Notes: generated by a model not told the origin, from the sequence alone. DNA of 64,000 bases from Frateuria_A yonginensis (GCF_037137055.1 NZ_JBBBNY010000001.1:372001-436000); one strand, 5' to 3'. Counted from the first letter of the stretch, positions 24,181 through 32,979 are shown. Numbers and translations: made by a program.

Positions 24181-24983
24181 CGGCGCAACCGTTGTGCGCG
24201 TGGCGCAAGGTGGGTGGGCAGGCGGATCTCGGCCGCCAGCGGCAGATGATCGGAGAAGGCCTGCGGCAGCGTCCACACCCGCTCCAGCCGCAGCGACTCG
24301 GACAGCAGGATGTGGTCCAGCGCCCGGCGCGGCTTCCAGCTCGGGAAGGTGGGCGTCGACTGCGTCGGCGGCTGCAGGCTGCACCGCGCGAACAGGTGCC
24401 GCATCTCGGCGCTGTGTGCCTCGGTGTTGAGGTCGCCCATCAGCACGGCGTTGGGGTAATCGTGCAGCACCTCGGCGATGAACGCGAGCTGCCGCGCCCG
24501 TGCCTGCGCCGACAGCGACAGGTGCGCGATCATCACGGTCAGCGCCTCCGGCTCGGCGCCGTAGCGCACCAGCAGGGCGCCGCGGCCCGGGATGCGGCTG
24601 GGCAGCGGGTAGTCCAGCACGCTGTGCGGTGCGATCCGGCTGATCAGGCCGTTGGCCGAGTGCGCCAGCCGCGCCATCGGCCGATTGGGCTGGTGGCTCC
24701 AGAACGGCAGGCCGGAGGCCTCGGCCAGGTAGCGGGTCTGGTTGAGGAAGCCCGAGCGCAGGCTGCCGGCGTCGGCCTCCTGCAGCCCGATCACGTCGAA
24801 CTGCGGCAGCACCTCGGCCAGGCGGTCGAGGTTCTCCAGCTTGCTGCGGCCGGGCAGCACCGCGTTGATGCTGCGGGTGACGTATTCGTGATAGCGCTGC
24901 ACGCTGGCCCCGGCCAGGATGTTGCAGCTGAGCAGACGCAGACGGCGTTCGGGTGCGGCGTTGGCGGGGGCGGCGCGGGTCAT
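24177..24983 (-). CDS. Endonuclease/exonuclease/phosphatase family hydrolase
   Basis: The 268-residue protein has the EEP fold: LRLLSCNILAG (Asn), DVIGLQEADAGS (metal Glu), MIAHLSLSAQAR, VLMGDLNTEAH (Asp/Asn) and the terminal SDHLPLAAEI (Asp-His pair). Relatives include DNase I, sphingomyelinases and phosphatases; substrate cannot be told. ATG at 24983 is chosen because the fold begins right after it. No signal peptide is seen. It sits in the minus-strand run after the DsbA-like genes and overlaps the next membrane protein gene. Confidence 0.88.
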   Translation of the reverse strand: MTRAAPANAAPERRLRLLSCNILAGASVQRYHEYVTRSINAVLPGRSKLENLDRLAEVLPQFDVIGLQEADAGSLRSGFLNQTRYLAEASGLPFWSHQPNRPMARLAHSANGLISRIAPHSVLDYPLPSRIPGRGALLVRYGAEPEALTVMIAHLSLSAQARARQLAFIAEVLHDYPNAVLMGDLNTEAHSAEMRHLFARCSLQPPTQSTPTFPSWKPRRALDHILLSESLRLERVWTLPQAFSDHLPLAAEIRLPTHLAPRAQRLRR

Positions 24984-25060
24984 CAGGCGGACGATAGCGG
25001 GAAGCGGACGGCGGCGATGCGACGAGCATCGCCTGCCGCGCGTGAACGCGAAGCTGGCGG

Positions 25061-25708
25061 CTACTTGCCTGCCAGTTCGCGCTGCACCAGCCAGCGGGTG
25101 AGATCGGCCAGCTGGTCGAGGGTCTTCACCTGGGCGCTGCGGTACTTGCCGTCGACCACGATGGTCGGGGTGCCGTCCACCTGCCATTGCTGGATGAGCG
25201 CGAGATCCTTCTTCATCTGCGCGGTGGCCTCGGGGGAGTTGGCGATGCGCATGAACTGCTCGCGGTTCACGCCGTGGCTGGCGTAGAAATCGGCCAGTTC
25301 GTCCAGCGTGTTGATCGGGTAGTGGTCCTCGAACTTGGCCTTGAACAGGGCCAGGTGGGTGCGTTCGACCACGCCCAGCTTGTCGGCCGCGTAGTAGGCG
25401 CGCGCGAACGGCATCCAGTCCTCGTTGAACGGCGCCGGCAGCAGCTTGAACACCACGCCGGCGGGCAGCGACTTGCGCAGCTGCTCGGCCACCGGCGCGA
25501 AATGCGCGCAGTGGATGCAGCCGTAGGAGAAGACCTCGACCACCTCGACCTTGCCGGCCGGGCTCAGGCGCTGATGCGGCGCCGGCAGGGCCACGTACTC
25601 CTGGCCTTCGGTGAACGGCGTGGGCGCGTTGGCGGCGGTGCAGGCGGTGGCCAGCAGCAGGCCGCCGAGCAGGGCCAGCAGGCGCAGGCGGGCGAGGTGC
25701 TTGAACAT
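25061..25708 (-). CDS. DsbA-like thiol:disulfide oxidoreductase with CIHC active site
   Basis: The 215-residue periplasmic protein starts MFKHLARLRLLALLGGLLLATAC, possibly a lipoprotein (ATAC is a weak lipobox). The thioredoxin fold carries the active site FSYGCIHCAHF and the cis-Pro loop GTPTIVVDG. DsbA normally has CPHC; CIHC is an unusual variant, which should alter the redox potential. GGAG 6 bases before ATG 25708 selects this start over ATG 25720. It shares domain layout with the second DsbA-like gene upstream, so the two look like an old duplication. Confidence 0.88.
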   Translation of the reverse strand: MFKHLARLRLLALLGGLLLATACTAANAPTPFTEGQEYVALPAPHQRLSPAGKVEVVEVFSYGCIHCAHFAPVAEQLRKSLPAGVVFKLLPAPFNEDWMPFARAYYAADKLGVVERTHLALFKAKFEDHYPINTLDELADFYASHGVNREQFMRIANSPEATAQMKKDLALIQQWQVDGTPTIVVDGKYRSAQVKTLDQLADLTRWLVQRELAGK

Positions 25709-25759
25709 GGGGATCTCCATGGGAGTGGATGTCGGGAGGTTTCGCGAAAGGCGCGCGGC

Positions 25760-26237
25760 TCAGCCGCGGGATGCCACCCATTGAACCACCACCGCGCCGT
25801 CCTCGGCGATGCGCTGGCCCGCCGGACCGAAGCCGCAGCGTTCGACCGTGCGGCGGGAGGGCAAGTTTCCGGGCAGGATCTCGGCCAGCACCTCGCGTGC
25901 GCCCTGCGCGAAGGCCAGCGCCCGCAGCGCCCTGACGGCCGCGGTGGCGATACCCCTGCCGCGGCGCGCCGGCGCCACGCCGTACAGGATGCCTGCGCGG
26001 CCGTCCGCCGGTGCGCCCTTGAGCCCGCAGCCGCGACGATGTGCCCGTCGCTCGGGTCGACGATGAGGTCGGTGGCGCACCAGCGCGCGTCCGCGCCGGC
26101 GGCGGATCGTGCGAGGGCCCGTGCGGCGACGGCGGGCGGCAGCACGCCGGGCACCGCGTGACGAGGTCGGACGGGACGGAGCCGCCGGCGAGCGCTTCCG
26201 GATGCGGCCGCGTCAGCGGCTGCAGCGTCACGCGCAC
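25760..26237 (-). pseudogene. GNAT acetyltransferase broken by two frameshifts
   Basis: Three reading frames in succession give one GNAT-like protein of about 155 residues. A GTG at 26237 starts VRVTLQPLTRPHPEAL...LVTR. Near 26151-26160 the frame moves to VPGVLPPAVAARALA...GHIVAAAG. Near 26020-26035 it moves to LKGAPADGRAGILYGVAPARRGRGIATAAVRAL. The last part holds the acetyl-CoA motif RRGRGIA and NLPSRRTVERCGF, typical of RimJ/RimL-like GNATs. It sits 13 bp after the upstream DsbA-like gene. Either a real pseudogene or two sequencing indels. Confidence 0.65.
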
Positions 26238-26250
26238 GGGTGCGGCGGGG

Positions 26251-27132
26251 CTACTTGCCCGCCGCTTCCCTGGCAACCAGCCACTTGGCCAGCTCGATCG
26301 TCTGCGGATAACCGCCGGCGCTGCTCACGTCGAAACGGTACTTGCCGTCCACCACGATGGTCGGCGTACCGGTGACGCCGTAGGCCTTGACCAGGTCGTC
26401 GGCGCGCTTCATCTGCGTGTTGATGCTGAAGGAGTTGGCGACCGCCACGAACTCCTTCGGATCGGCGCCGCACTTGGCGTAGACCTTGGCCGCGTCTCCG
26501 ATGGTGGGCAGCGCGTCACGTGGCTTGAGGCCGGTGCCGGTCGGATTCATGGCGGAAAGCTCGCCGCTCTTCCACACCGCGTCGTACATCGCGTCGTTGC
26601 ACTTGTCGGCCACGCCCAGCGCCTTGGCGGTGAAGTAGGCGCGCTGCAGCATCGGCCAGTTCTCCTGCGGGATGAACGAGGCCGGCAGGTAGGCCATCGC
26701 CGCATTCGCGGGCAGGCTGGCGGCGAGCTTCTCGACCACCGGGTGGAACTGGTTGCAGGCCGGGCAGCCGTAGGAGAACACCTCGGTCACTTCGATCTTG
26801 TCGGTGGAGGTGGCCTTGGGCTGGGCCGGTTCGATGCGGAAGTAGTTCTTGCCCTCGACCCACTGGCCGTTGTCGACGAAGGGCGCGGCGGGCGCGGCCG
26901 GTGCCGTGGCAGCCGGTGCCGCCGAAGCGGTGCTGCCCGCCGTGGCCGGGGCGCTGGTCGTGGCCGCCGGTGTCGCCGCGGAGCCTTCCGCGGCCGGCGC
27001 TGCCGCATCCGGAGCCGTGGTGGCGGTGCTCGCGGCGGGCGCGGGCGGCGGCGTGCTGCCGTTGTCGCTGTCGTGGCTGCAGGCAGCGAGGGCGAGCAGG
27101 GCGGCACACAGGATCGGCAGACGCTTGAGCAT
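26251..27132 (-). CDS. DsbA-like lipoprotein with long linker, CPAC active site
   Basis: The 293-residue protein has a lipoprotein signal (MLKRLPILCAALLALAACSH, lipobox LAAC), a 65-residue Ala/Pro/Thr-rich linker, then a DsbA domain with FSYGCPACNQF, an inserted helical domain and cis-Pro loop GTPTIVVDG. It is probably tethered to a membrane and oxidises or isomerises periplasmic thiols; the linker gives reach. GAGG 7 bases before ATG 27132 selects the start. A 10-bp hairpin separates it from the cytochrome c4 gene. Confidence 0.9.
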   Translation of the reverse strand: MLKRLPILCAALLALAACSHDSDNGSTPPPAPAASTATTAPDAAAPAAEGSAATPAATTSAPATAGSTASAAPAATAPAAPAAPFVDNGQWVEGKNYFRIEPAQPKATSTDKIEVTEVFSYGCPACNQFHPVVEKLAASLPANAAMAYLPASFIPQENWPMLQRAYFTAKALGVADKCNDAMYDAVWKSGELSAMNPTGTGLKPRDALPTIGDAAKVYAKCGADPKEFVAVANSFSINTQMKRADDLVKAYGVTGTPTIVVDGKYRFDVSSAGGYPQTIELAKWLVAREAAGK

Positions 27133-27166
27133 GGGTGACCTCGGGTTCGGCAAGGGCTTCAGACGG

Positions 27167-27190
27167 ACACGCCGGCTTGCGCCGGCGTGT
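27167..27190. terminator. Hairpin between cytochrome c4 and DsbA-like genes
   Basis: ACACGCCGGC-TTGC-GCCGGCGTGT is a perfect 10-bp stem with a 4-nt loop, lying 9 bp after the cytochrome c4 stop. No T tract follows in the minus-strand direction, so read-through is likely. It probably limits expression of the downstream DsbA-like genes. Confidence 0.6.
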
Positions 27191-27198
27191 GGGAGGGA

Positions 27199-28068
27199 TC
27201 AGGGCGTGGCCGGCTTGGCGGCAGCGCCGTCGGCCACGTGCAGGCCTTCGATGTAGCTGGCCAGTGCGGCGATGTCCTTGTCGTCGAGCTTCTGCGCGAT
27301 CGCCGGCATGATCTTCGCCTGCGCGTCGTCGCCCCAGGTCGTGCCGTCGTGCCACGCCTTGAGGGTCTTCTCGACGTACTGCGCGTGCTGGCTGGTCAGC
27401 TGCGGGTAGCCGGCGCCCGGGTTGCCGCGGCCGTCGATGCTGTGGCAGGCCATGCAGGCCGGAATGCCGCGGTCGGCATCGCCCTGGCGGAACAGCTGCT
27501 CGCCCTGGCTGACCAGCGCGGCGTCGGCGACGCCGGGCAGCGACTGCTTGCTGGCGAAGTAGGCGCCCAGGTCGTGCATGTCCTGCTCGGACAGCGGCGC
27601 GGCCATGCCCATCATGATCGGGTTCTGCCGCTGGCCCGCCTTGAAGTGGGTGAGCTGGCGGACGATGTAGGACTCGTGCTGGCCGGCCAGCTTCGGGTAC
27701 TGCGCGTCGCTGGAGTTGCCGTCCATGCCGTGGCAGGCGCCGCAGGCGGCGGCTTTGCCCTGGCCGGCGGCCGCGTCACCGGCCTTGGCCACGGCGCTGG
27801 CCTCGGTCGGCGCGGCCGGCTGCGCGGCGGAGGCCGCGGCGGTCGGCGTGGCGGCGGCCTGCTGCCCATTGCTGGTCGGCTGCGGCGTGCTGCTGGTGAC
27901 GGCCGGCGTGCCGGCGGGGCTGCTCTGCTTGGCACCGGCCGCCGTGGCAGGTGCGCGCTGTGCGGGCTTGGCTTGCTGCGCCACGGCCACGCCGGCGGCG
28001 AGCGCGAAGACGAGGGCGATCATGCCCCCAAGGGCAGCAGGCCGGAAACCGGCGGGCCGAAAACTCAT
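27199..28068 (-). CDS. Dihaem cytochrome c4 with Ala/Pro-rich N-terminal extension
   Basis: The 289-residue secreted protein has a signal peptide (LGGMIALVFALAAGVAVAQ), a low-complexity linker of about 75 residues rich in Ala, Pro, Thr and Gln, and two cytochrome c domains with CGACH and CMACH haem sites, each with a distal Met ligand (MMGMAAPLSEQDM; KIMPAIAQKL). Cytochrome c4 is a periplasmic electron carrier to terminal oxidases. The usual protein is about 190-210 aa, so the linker is extra. GGAG 9 bases before ATG 28068 sets the start. Divergent from engB. Confidence 0.93.
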   Translation of the reverse strand: MSFRPAGFRPAALGGMIALVFALAAGVAVAQQAKPAQRAPATAAGAKQSSPAGTPAVTSSTPQPTSNGQQAAATPTAAASAAQPAAPTEASAVAKAGDAAAGQGKAAACGACHGMDGNSSDAQYPKLAGQHESYIVRQLTHFKAGQRQNPIMMGMAAPLSEQDMHDLGAYFASKQSLPGVADAALVSQGEQLFRQGDADRGIPACMACHSIDGRGNPGAGYPQLTSQHAQYVEKTLKAWHDGTTWGDDAQAKIMPAIAQKLDDKDIAALASYIEGLHVADGAAAKPATP

Positions 28069-28145
28069 ACACTTGTCTCCCGAAAGACCGCAAGATCCGC
28101 CGCGAACCGCTGCCAACATGGCGTGCGGCAGGCAGAAACCGCCGA

Positions 28146-28175
28146 ATTATCCCCGCGCCACCGCGCCCTGGTCAA
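28146..28175 (-). promoter_or_regulatory. Sigma-70 promoter for the cytochrome c4 cluster
   Basis: On the minus strand TTGACC (28175-28170) and GATAAT (28151-28146) are 18 bp apart, each matching the consensus at 5 of 6 bases. The predicted start near 28139 gives a 71-nt leader. It lies in the 117-bp divergent gap with engB. Confidence 0.6.
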
Positions 28176-28185
28176 ACCCGATCCC

Positions 28186-28821
28186 ATGTCCAATCCGCTT
28201 CATGGCGCGCAGTTCGTGCTGGCCGCCCACCGCATCAGCCAGTTGCCCGCCGATCACGGCGCCGAAGTCGCCTTCGCCGGCCGTTCCAATGCCGGCAAGT
28301 CCAGTGCTCTCAACGCGCTGACCGGACACAAGGGCCTGGCGCGCACCTCCAAGACACCGGGCCGCACGCAGCAGATGGTCGCCTTCGCGCTGCCGCCGCT
28401 GCCGCAGGGCGAGGGCGGGACACCGCTGCAGGCGCGCCTGATCGACCTGCCCGGCTACGGCTATGCCAAGGTGCCCGAGGAGCTGCGCGAGCACTGGCGG
28501 CACGAGATCGACGCCTACCTGCACCGCCGCCGCAGCCTGCGCGGCGTGGTGCTGATCGCCGACATCCGCCATCCGCTGAAGGAATTCGACCGGACCATGC
28601 TGGAGTTCTGCTTCCAGACCGGCCTGCCCTGCCACCTGCTGCTGACCAAGGCGGACAAGCTCTCGCGCAACCAGGCGGCACAGGCGCTCGCCGCGGTGCG
28701 CAAGGGTTTCGCGGACGGCGCGCAGGCCAGCGCGCAGGTGTTCTCCTCGACCGACGGCACCGGCGTGGAACAGGCGCGCGAGGCCGTGCTCGCCCTGCTG
28801 CAGCGCGAACGCGATCGGTAG
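28186..28821 (+). CDS. engB: Ribosome biogenesis GTP-binding protein YihA/EngB
   Basis: The 211-residue GTPase shows G1 FAGRSNAGKSS, G2 SKTPGRTQQ, G3 DLPGYGYAKV, G4 LLTKADKL and G5 FSSTDGTG. These define EngB/YihA, needed for late assembly of the large ribosomal subunit. Length fits (E. coli 210 aa). ATG 28186 places the start just before the fold. Divergent from cytochrome c4 and followed by a REP element. Confidence 0.96.
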   Translation: MSNPLHGAQFVLAAHRISQLPADHGAEVAFAGRSNAGKSSALNALTGHKGLARTSKTPGRTQQMVAFALPPLPQGEGGTPLQARLIDLPGYGYAKVPEELREHWRHEIDAYLHRRRSLRGVVLIADIRHPLKEFDRTMLEFCFQTGLPCHLLLTKADKLSRNQAAQALAAVRKGFADGAQASAQVFSSTDGTGVEQAREAVLALLQRERDR

Positions 28822-28838
28822 CCCGCCCGCCAACCACG

Positions 28839-28864
28839 GTAGCAGCGAGCTTGCTCGCGATGCC
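28839..28864 (+). repeat. GTAG-type REP element (single copy)
   Basis: GTAGCAGCGAGCTTGCTCGC begins this 26-bp element, which has an internal hairpin (GCGAGC/GCTCGC) after a GTAG head, the form mobilised by RAYT transposases in Xanthomonadales and Pseudomonas. It matches the elements at 48321, 55572 and 56751 and lies between convergent engB and the msrC gene. Confidence 0.75.
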
Positions 28865-28907
28865 CTTCCGCAACGGGGGAGTCGCCGCTGACCTTTCCGC
28901 GGCGCGC

Positions 28908-29399
28908 TCAGCCCCCCAGGCTCGCCATGAACACCGCGCACAGCGCCGCCATGCCTTCGCGATCCTCCTCGTCGAAGCGAGCGATCCGCGGGCTGTCCAC
29001 GTCCCACACGCCGAGCAGCGTGCCGTCCGGGCGGATCAGCGGCACCACGATCTCCGACTGCGACGCCGCGTCGCAGGCGATGTGGTCCTCGAAGGCTTTG
29101 ACGTCGCGCACCAGCTGGATCTCCCGCGTACGCGCGGCCGCACCGCAGACGCCTCGGCCGAGCGCGATGCGCACGCAGGCCGGCTTGCCCTGGAACGGGC
29201 CGACCACCAGCTCGTTGCCGTCGAACAGGTAGAAGCCGGCCCAGTTGAGATCGGGCAGGCTGTGGAACACCAGCGCGCTGAAGTTGGCCGCGTTGGCGAT
29301 CAGGTCGCGCTCGTCGGCGAGCAGCCCGCGCGCCTGCTGCACGAGGTCGGCATAGTGCTCGCGCTTGCTGGCGTAGGTGGCGGAAGAGAGTTCGAACAT
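28908..29399 (-). CDS. msrC: Free methionine-(R)-sulfoxide reductase, GAF family
   Basis: The 163-residue protein is a single GAF domain with the fRMsr features: LNWAGFYLFDGNELVVGPFQG, then ACVRIALGRGVCG and HIACDAASQSEIVVP, which carry the three Cys used in catalysis and resolution (equivalent to Cys84, Cys94, Cys118 of the E. coli enzyme). It reduces free Met-R-sulfoxide using thioredoxin. ATG 29399 matches family length; the open frame upstream is not conserved in style. Divergent from bioD. Confidence 0.92.
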   Translation of the reverse strand: MFELSSATYASKREHYADLVQQARGLLADERDLIANAANFSALVFHSLPDLNWAGFYLFDGNELVVGPFQGKPACVRIALGRGVCGAAARTREIQLVRDVKAFEDHIACDAASQSEIVVPLIRPDGTLLGVWDVDSPRIARFDEEDREGMAALCAVFMASLGG

Positions 29400-29525
29400 C
29401 GGCGCGGCTTCCGGGGCAAAGCCCGTATTATGCGCCCTCCCATGGCAGCGGAGATGCAGCGTGAGCCAGCCAGCGCAGGGCGGGCGCATCCGGCCCGTCC
29501 GTCACGACACATCGGCAGCGCGGTG

Positions 29526-30206
29526 ATGAGTGCCGTGTTCGTCGCCGGTACCGACACCGGCATCGGCAAGACCCACGCCGCTTGCGCGCTGATCCATGCG
29601 CTGCGTGCGCAGGGCGGTCGCGTGTGCGGCATGAAGCCCGTCGCCAGCGGCTGCCTGGAGACGCCCGAGGGCAGGCGCAACGAGGATGCGCTGGCACTGC
29701 AGGCCGCCGGCAGCGAACCGCAACCCTACGCGGCGATCAATCCGGTGGCGTTGCGCGAACCGCTGTCGCCGCACCTGGCCGCGCGGCTGGAGGGCGTGAC
29801 CATCACCATGCCGCCGCTGCGGGCCGCCTTCGATCGCCTGCGCATCACGCACGACACCGTGGTGGTCGAAGGCGTCGGCGGGTGGATGGTGCCGCTCGCG
29901 CCGGGGCTGCTGGCGTCGGCGATCCCGCAGCAGTGGGGCCTGCCGGTGGTGCTGGTGGTCGGTCTGCGGCTGGGCTGCCTCAATCACGCGCTACTGAGCG
30001 CGCGGGCGATCGCGGCCGACGGTTGCCGGCTGGCCGGATGGATCGGCAACCGGATCGACCCGGCCATGGCCGCGCTGGAGGACAACCTGGAAACCCTGCG
30101 CGCGATGCTGCCGGCGCCCTGCCTGGGCGTGTTGCCGCACGGCCTCGAACCGGCGCGCGCGGCCGGGCGGCTGGACCTGACGGCGCTGCGCCGACCCGCT
30201 GCCTGA
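29526..30206 (+). CDS. bioD: ATP-dependent dethiobiotin synthetase
   Basis: The 226-residue protein shows FVAGTDTGIGKTHAA (P-loop and catalytic Thr/Lys), MKPVASGCLE (Lys) and the VVVEGVGGWMVPLAP motif typical of BioD. It closes the ureido ring of dethiobiotin in biotin synthesis. No other bio gene is nearby, so the pathway is dispersed. The ATG at 29526 directly precedes the fold. Length matches E. coli BioD (225 aa). Confidence 0.96.
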   Translation: MSAVFVAGTDTGIGKTHAACALIHALRAQGGRVCGMKPVASGCLETPEGRRNEDALALQAAGSEPQPYAAINPVALREPLSPHLAARLEGVTITMPPLRAAFDRLRITHDTVVVEGVGGWMVPLAPGLLASAIPQQWGLPVVLVVGLRLGCLNHALLSARAIAADGCRLAGWIGNRIDPAMAALEDNLETLRAMLPAPCLGVLPHGLEPARAAGRLDLTALRRPAA

Positions 30207-30288
30207 GCGAGCGGGTCGGCGACGCCAGGTGGCGGCCGCTTCACGCACGGCATGTTTCGATCGATCCGGGCCCACCGCAGGAGTGCGC

Positions 30289-30639
30289 ATGAGCAACCGC
30301 AACCACTACTACCTCTCCATCGACGACATCGGCCACGCGCACGGCGCCGATCCAGCGCTGGCGTGGCAGGGCAGCAGTCCCGACGACCTGGCCGCCACGC
30401 TGCAGGAGGCGTTGCGCGGCACCGCGCTGTTCGAACGCTGGCGCGCCATGCAGCCGGACCCCGATGCGGTCGACGCGGGGCTGGCCGCGACCGACCCGCA
30501 GGCGCAGGCCAGTGCGCGGCTCGCCGATCTGCGGGTGGACGTCGATCTGGTCACCGACCTGCCGATGCACGTGGTGCGATCGCGCTTGAACTGGCTGATC
30601 GGGCCGAGCTGGAAACTGCGCGACATGCGTGCCGCCTGA
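30289..30639 (+). CDS. Small conserved-looking hypothetical protein
   Basis: The 116-residue acidic, soluble product begins MSNRNHYYLSIDDIGHAHG and ends SRLNWLIGPSWKLRDMRAA, with an AGGAG box 6 bases before the ATG. Codon use matches neighbouring genes, so it appears to be real. No signal peptide, membrane segment or known motif is visible. It follows bioD by 82 bp in the same direction and may be cotranscribed. Function unknown. Confidence 0.7.
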   Translation: MSNRNHYYLSIDDIGHAHGADPALAWQGSSPDDLAATLQEALRGTALFERWRAMQPDPDAVDAGLAATDPQAQASARLADLRVDVDLVTDLPMHVVRSRLNWLIGPSWKLRDMRAA

Positions 30640-30665
30640 GCGCACGTGTCCGCGACTTCCGGCCC

Positions 30666-30695
30666 TTGGAAGTCCTGCTCCAGTGTGGTTAGAGT
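30666..30695 (+). promoter_or_regulatory. Promoter candidate for the M3 peptidase gene
   Basis: TTGGAA (30666-30671) and TAGAGT (30690-30695) are 18 bp apart, each matching sigma-70 consensus at 4 of 6 bases. The predicted start near 30702 gives a leader of about 47 nt. Confidence 0.4.
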
Positions 30696-30748
30696 CGAGA
30701 ACTCGACTCATCCGTTCCGCGCCGCGGACGCCACCTTGGGGAAACTTG

Positions 30749-32947
30749 ATGCCTCGTCTTCGCCTGCTCGTGATCGCCACCTCGATCGCCATGGCCGCCT
30801 GCTCGCAATCGTCCAACGACCACCAGTCCACCCCCGCGCCCGCGGCGAGCGCGCCGGCATCGGCCGCCAGCACCGCACAGACGAACGCCGCCAACCCGTT
30901 CTTCACGGCGAGCACGCTGCCCTTCCAGGCGCCGCCGTTCGACAAGATCAAGGAGAGCGACTACCAGCCGGCGATCGAAGAGGGCATGCGCCAGCACCTG
31001 GCCGAGATCGAGAAGATCGCGGACAACCCCGAAGCGCCCACCTTCGACAACACCCTGGTGGCGATGGAGAAGTCCGGCGCGCTGCTCAAGCGCGTGATGC
31101 TGGCGTTCGACACGGTGACCGGCGCCAACACCTCCGATGCGCTGCAGAAGGTGCAGGAAGAGGAGGCGCCCAGGCTGGCCGCGCACCAGGACGCGATCTA
31201 TCTCAACCCGAAGCTGTTCCAGCGCATCCAGACGATCTACGACCAGCGCGACAAGCTGAACCTCGATCCCGAGTCGCGGCGCCTGGTGGAGGTCACCTAC
31301 AAGGATTTCGTGCACAACGGCGCGAAGCTTTCCGATGCCGACAAGGCCAAGCTGAAGGAGCTCAACAAGGAAGAGTCCACCCTCAGCACGCAGTTCACCA
31401 ACAAGCTGCTGGCGGCCACCAAGGCCGGTGCGCTCACGGTGGACGACAAGGCCAAGCTGGCCGGCCTGTCCGAAGGTGACCTGGCCGCCGCGGCACAGGC
31501 CGCCAAGAGCCGCGACCTGGACGGCAAGTGGGTGATCCCGCTGCAGAACACCACCCAGCAGCCGGCACTGAAGGAACTGGAGGACCGTGCCACCCGCGAG
31601 GCGCTGTTCAAGGCCTCGTGGGACCGCGCCGAGCACGGCGGCGACAACGACACCCGCGCCACCATCGAGCGCATCGCGCAGATCCGCGCCGAACAGGCCA
31701 GGTTGTTGGGCTATCCCACCTTCGCCGCGTGGAAGCTCGAAGACCAGATGGCCAAGACGCCCGATCGCGCCATCGACTTCATGCAGAACCTGGTGCCGGC
31801 CGCCACCGCCCGCGCCGAGCGCGAGGCGAAGGACATCCAGGCCGTGATCGACCAGCAGCACGGCGGCTTCAAGCTCGCCGCGTGGGACTGGCAGCATTAC
31901 GCCGAGCAGGTGCGCAAGGCCAGGTACGACCTGGACGAAAGCCAGATCAAGCCGTATTTCGAGCTCGACAACGTGCTGCAGAACGGCGTGTTCTACGCCG
32001 CCAACCAGCTCTACGGCCTGACCTTCAAGGAGCGCCACGACATCCCGGTGTGGCAGCCGGACGTGCGCGTGTTCGAGGTGTTCGACAAGGACGGCACCTC
32101 GATGGCGCTGTTCTATTGCGACTACTTCAAGCGCGACAACAAGGGCGGCGGCGCCTGGATGAGCAACCTGGTCGAGCAGTCGACCCTGCTCGGCACCAAG
32201 CCGGTGGTCTACAACGTCGCCAACTTCACCAAGCCCGCGCCAGGCCAGCCGGCGTTGCTGTCCTACGACGACGTGATCACCATGTTCCATGAGTTCGGCC
32301 ATGCGCTGCACGGCATGTTCGCCGACACCCGGTACCCATCGCTGTCCGGCGCCAACACCGCGCGCGACTTCGTCGAGTTCCCGTCGCAGTTCAACGAGCA
32401 CTGGGCGACTGACCCGAAGATCTTCGCGCACTACGCCAGGCACTATCAGACCGGCGAGCCGATGCCGCAGGCACTGGTGGACAAGATCAAGAAGGCGCGC
32501 AACTTCAACAAGGGCTACGACATGACCGAACTGGTCGCAGCCGCATTGCTGGACATGGGCTGGCATACCCTGCCGGCCGACGCGCCCAGGCAGGACGCCG
32601 ACAAGTTCGAGATGGACACGCTCAGCAAGGACAAGATCAACCTGTCCTACGTGCCGCCGCGCTACCGCTCCAGCTACTTCCAGCACATCTGGGGCAACGG
32701 CTATGCCGCCGGCTACTACGCCTACCTGTGGACGCAGATGCTGGCCGACGACGGCTTCGAGTGGTTCAAGGAACACGGCGGCCTGACCCGCGCCAACGGC
32801 GACCGCTTCCGCAGGATGGTGCTCTCGCGCGGCAACACCGAGGACCTGGCGCAGATGTACCGCGATTGGCGCGGCAAGGACCCCAGCGTGGAGCCGATGC
32901 TGATCGACCGCGGACTCAAGGAAGCGCCCAAGGGCGGCGGGAAGTAA
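30749..32947 (+). CDS. dcp: M3-family peptidyl-dipeptidase, lipoprotein form
   Basis: The 732-residue zinc peptidase has a lipoprotein signal (MPRLRLLVIATSIAMAACSQ, lipobox MAAC), an Ala/Ser/Pro linker and a full M3 domain. The catalytic motif is MFHEFGHALHG with the distal Glu in ARDFVEFPSQFNEHW; the hinge HIWGNGYAAGYYAYLW is also typical. It is the periplasmic, membrane-tethered Dcp form of Xanthomonadales, releasing dipeptides from C-termini. GGGGA precedes ATG 30749. A strong terminator follows. Confidence 0.94.
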   Translation: MPRLRLLVIATSIAMAACSQSSNDHQSTPAPAASAPASAASTAQTNAANPFFTASTLPFQAPPFDKIKESDYQPAIEEGMRQHLAEIEKIADNPEAPTFDNTLVAMEKSGALLKRVMLAFDTVTGANTSDALQKVQEEEAPRLAAHQDAIYLNPKLFQRIQTIYDQRDKLNLDPESRRLVEVTYKDFVHNGAKLSDADKAKLKELNKEESTLSTQFTNKLLAATKAGALTVDDKAKLAGLSEGDLAAAAQAAKSRDLDGKWVIPLQNTTQQPALKELEDRATREALFKASWDRAEHGGDNDTRATIERIAQIRAEQARLLGYPTFAAWKLEDQMAKTPDRAIDFMQNLVPAATARAEREAKDIQAVIDQQHGGFKLAAWDWQHYAEQVRKARYDLDESQIKPYFELDNVLQNGVFYAANQLYGLTFKERHDIPVWQPDVRVFEVFDKDGTSMALFYCDYFKRDNKGGGAWMSNLVEQSTLLGTKPVVYNVANFTKPAPGQPALLSYDDVITMFHEFGHALHGMFADTRYPSLSGANTARDFVEFPSQFNEHWATDPKIFAHYARHYQTGEPMPQALVDKIKKARNFNKGYDMTELVAAALLDMGWHTLPADAPRQDADKFEMDTLSKDKINLSYVPPRYRSSYFQHIWGNGYAAGYYAYLWTQMLADDGFEWFKEHGGLTRANGDRFRRMVLSRGNTEDLAQMYRDWRGKDPSVEPMLIDRGLKEAPKGGGK

Positions 32948-32952
32948 GCCCG

Positions 32953-32979
32953 AAGGGCCGGCGCAAGCCGGCCCTTTCG
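32953..32979. terminator. Factor-independent terminator between convergent dcp and gshA
   Basis: AAGGGCCGGC-GCAA-GCCGGCCCTT (32953-32976) is a perfect 10-bp stem with a 4-nt loop, followed by TTCG on the plus strand. The A residues at its left foot give a T run on the minus strand too, so it can end both dcp and gshA transcripts. Confidence 0.85.
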
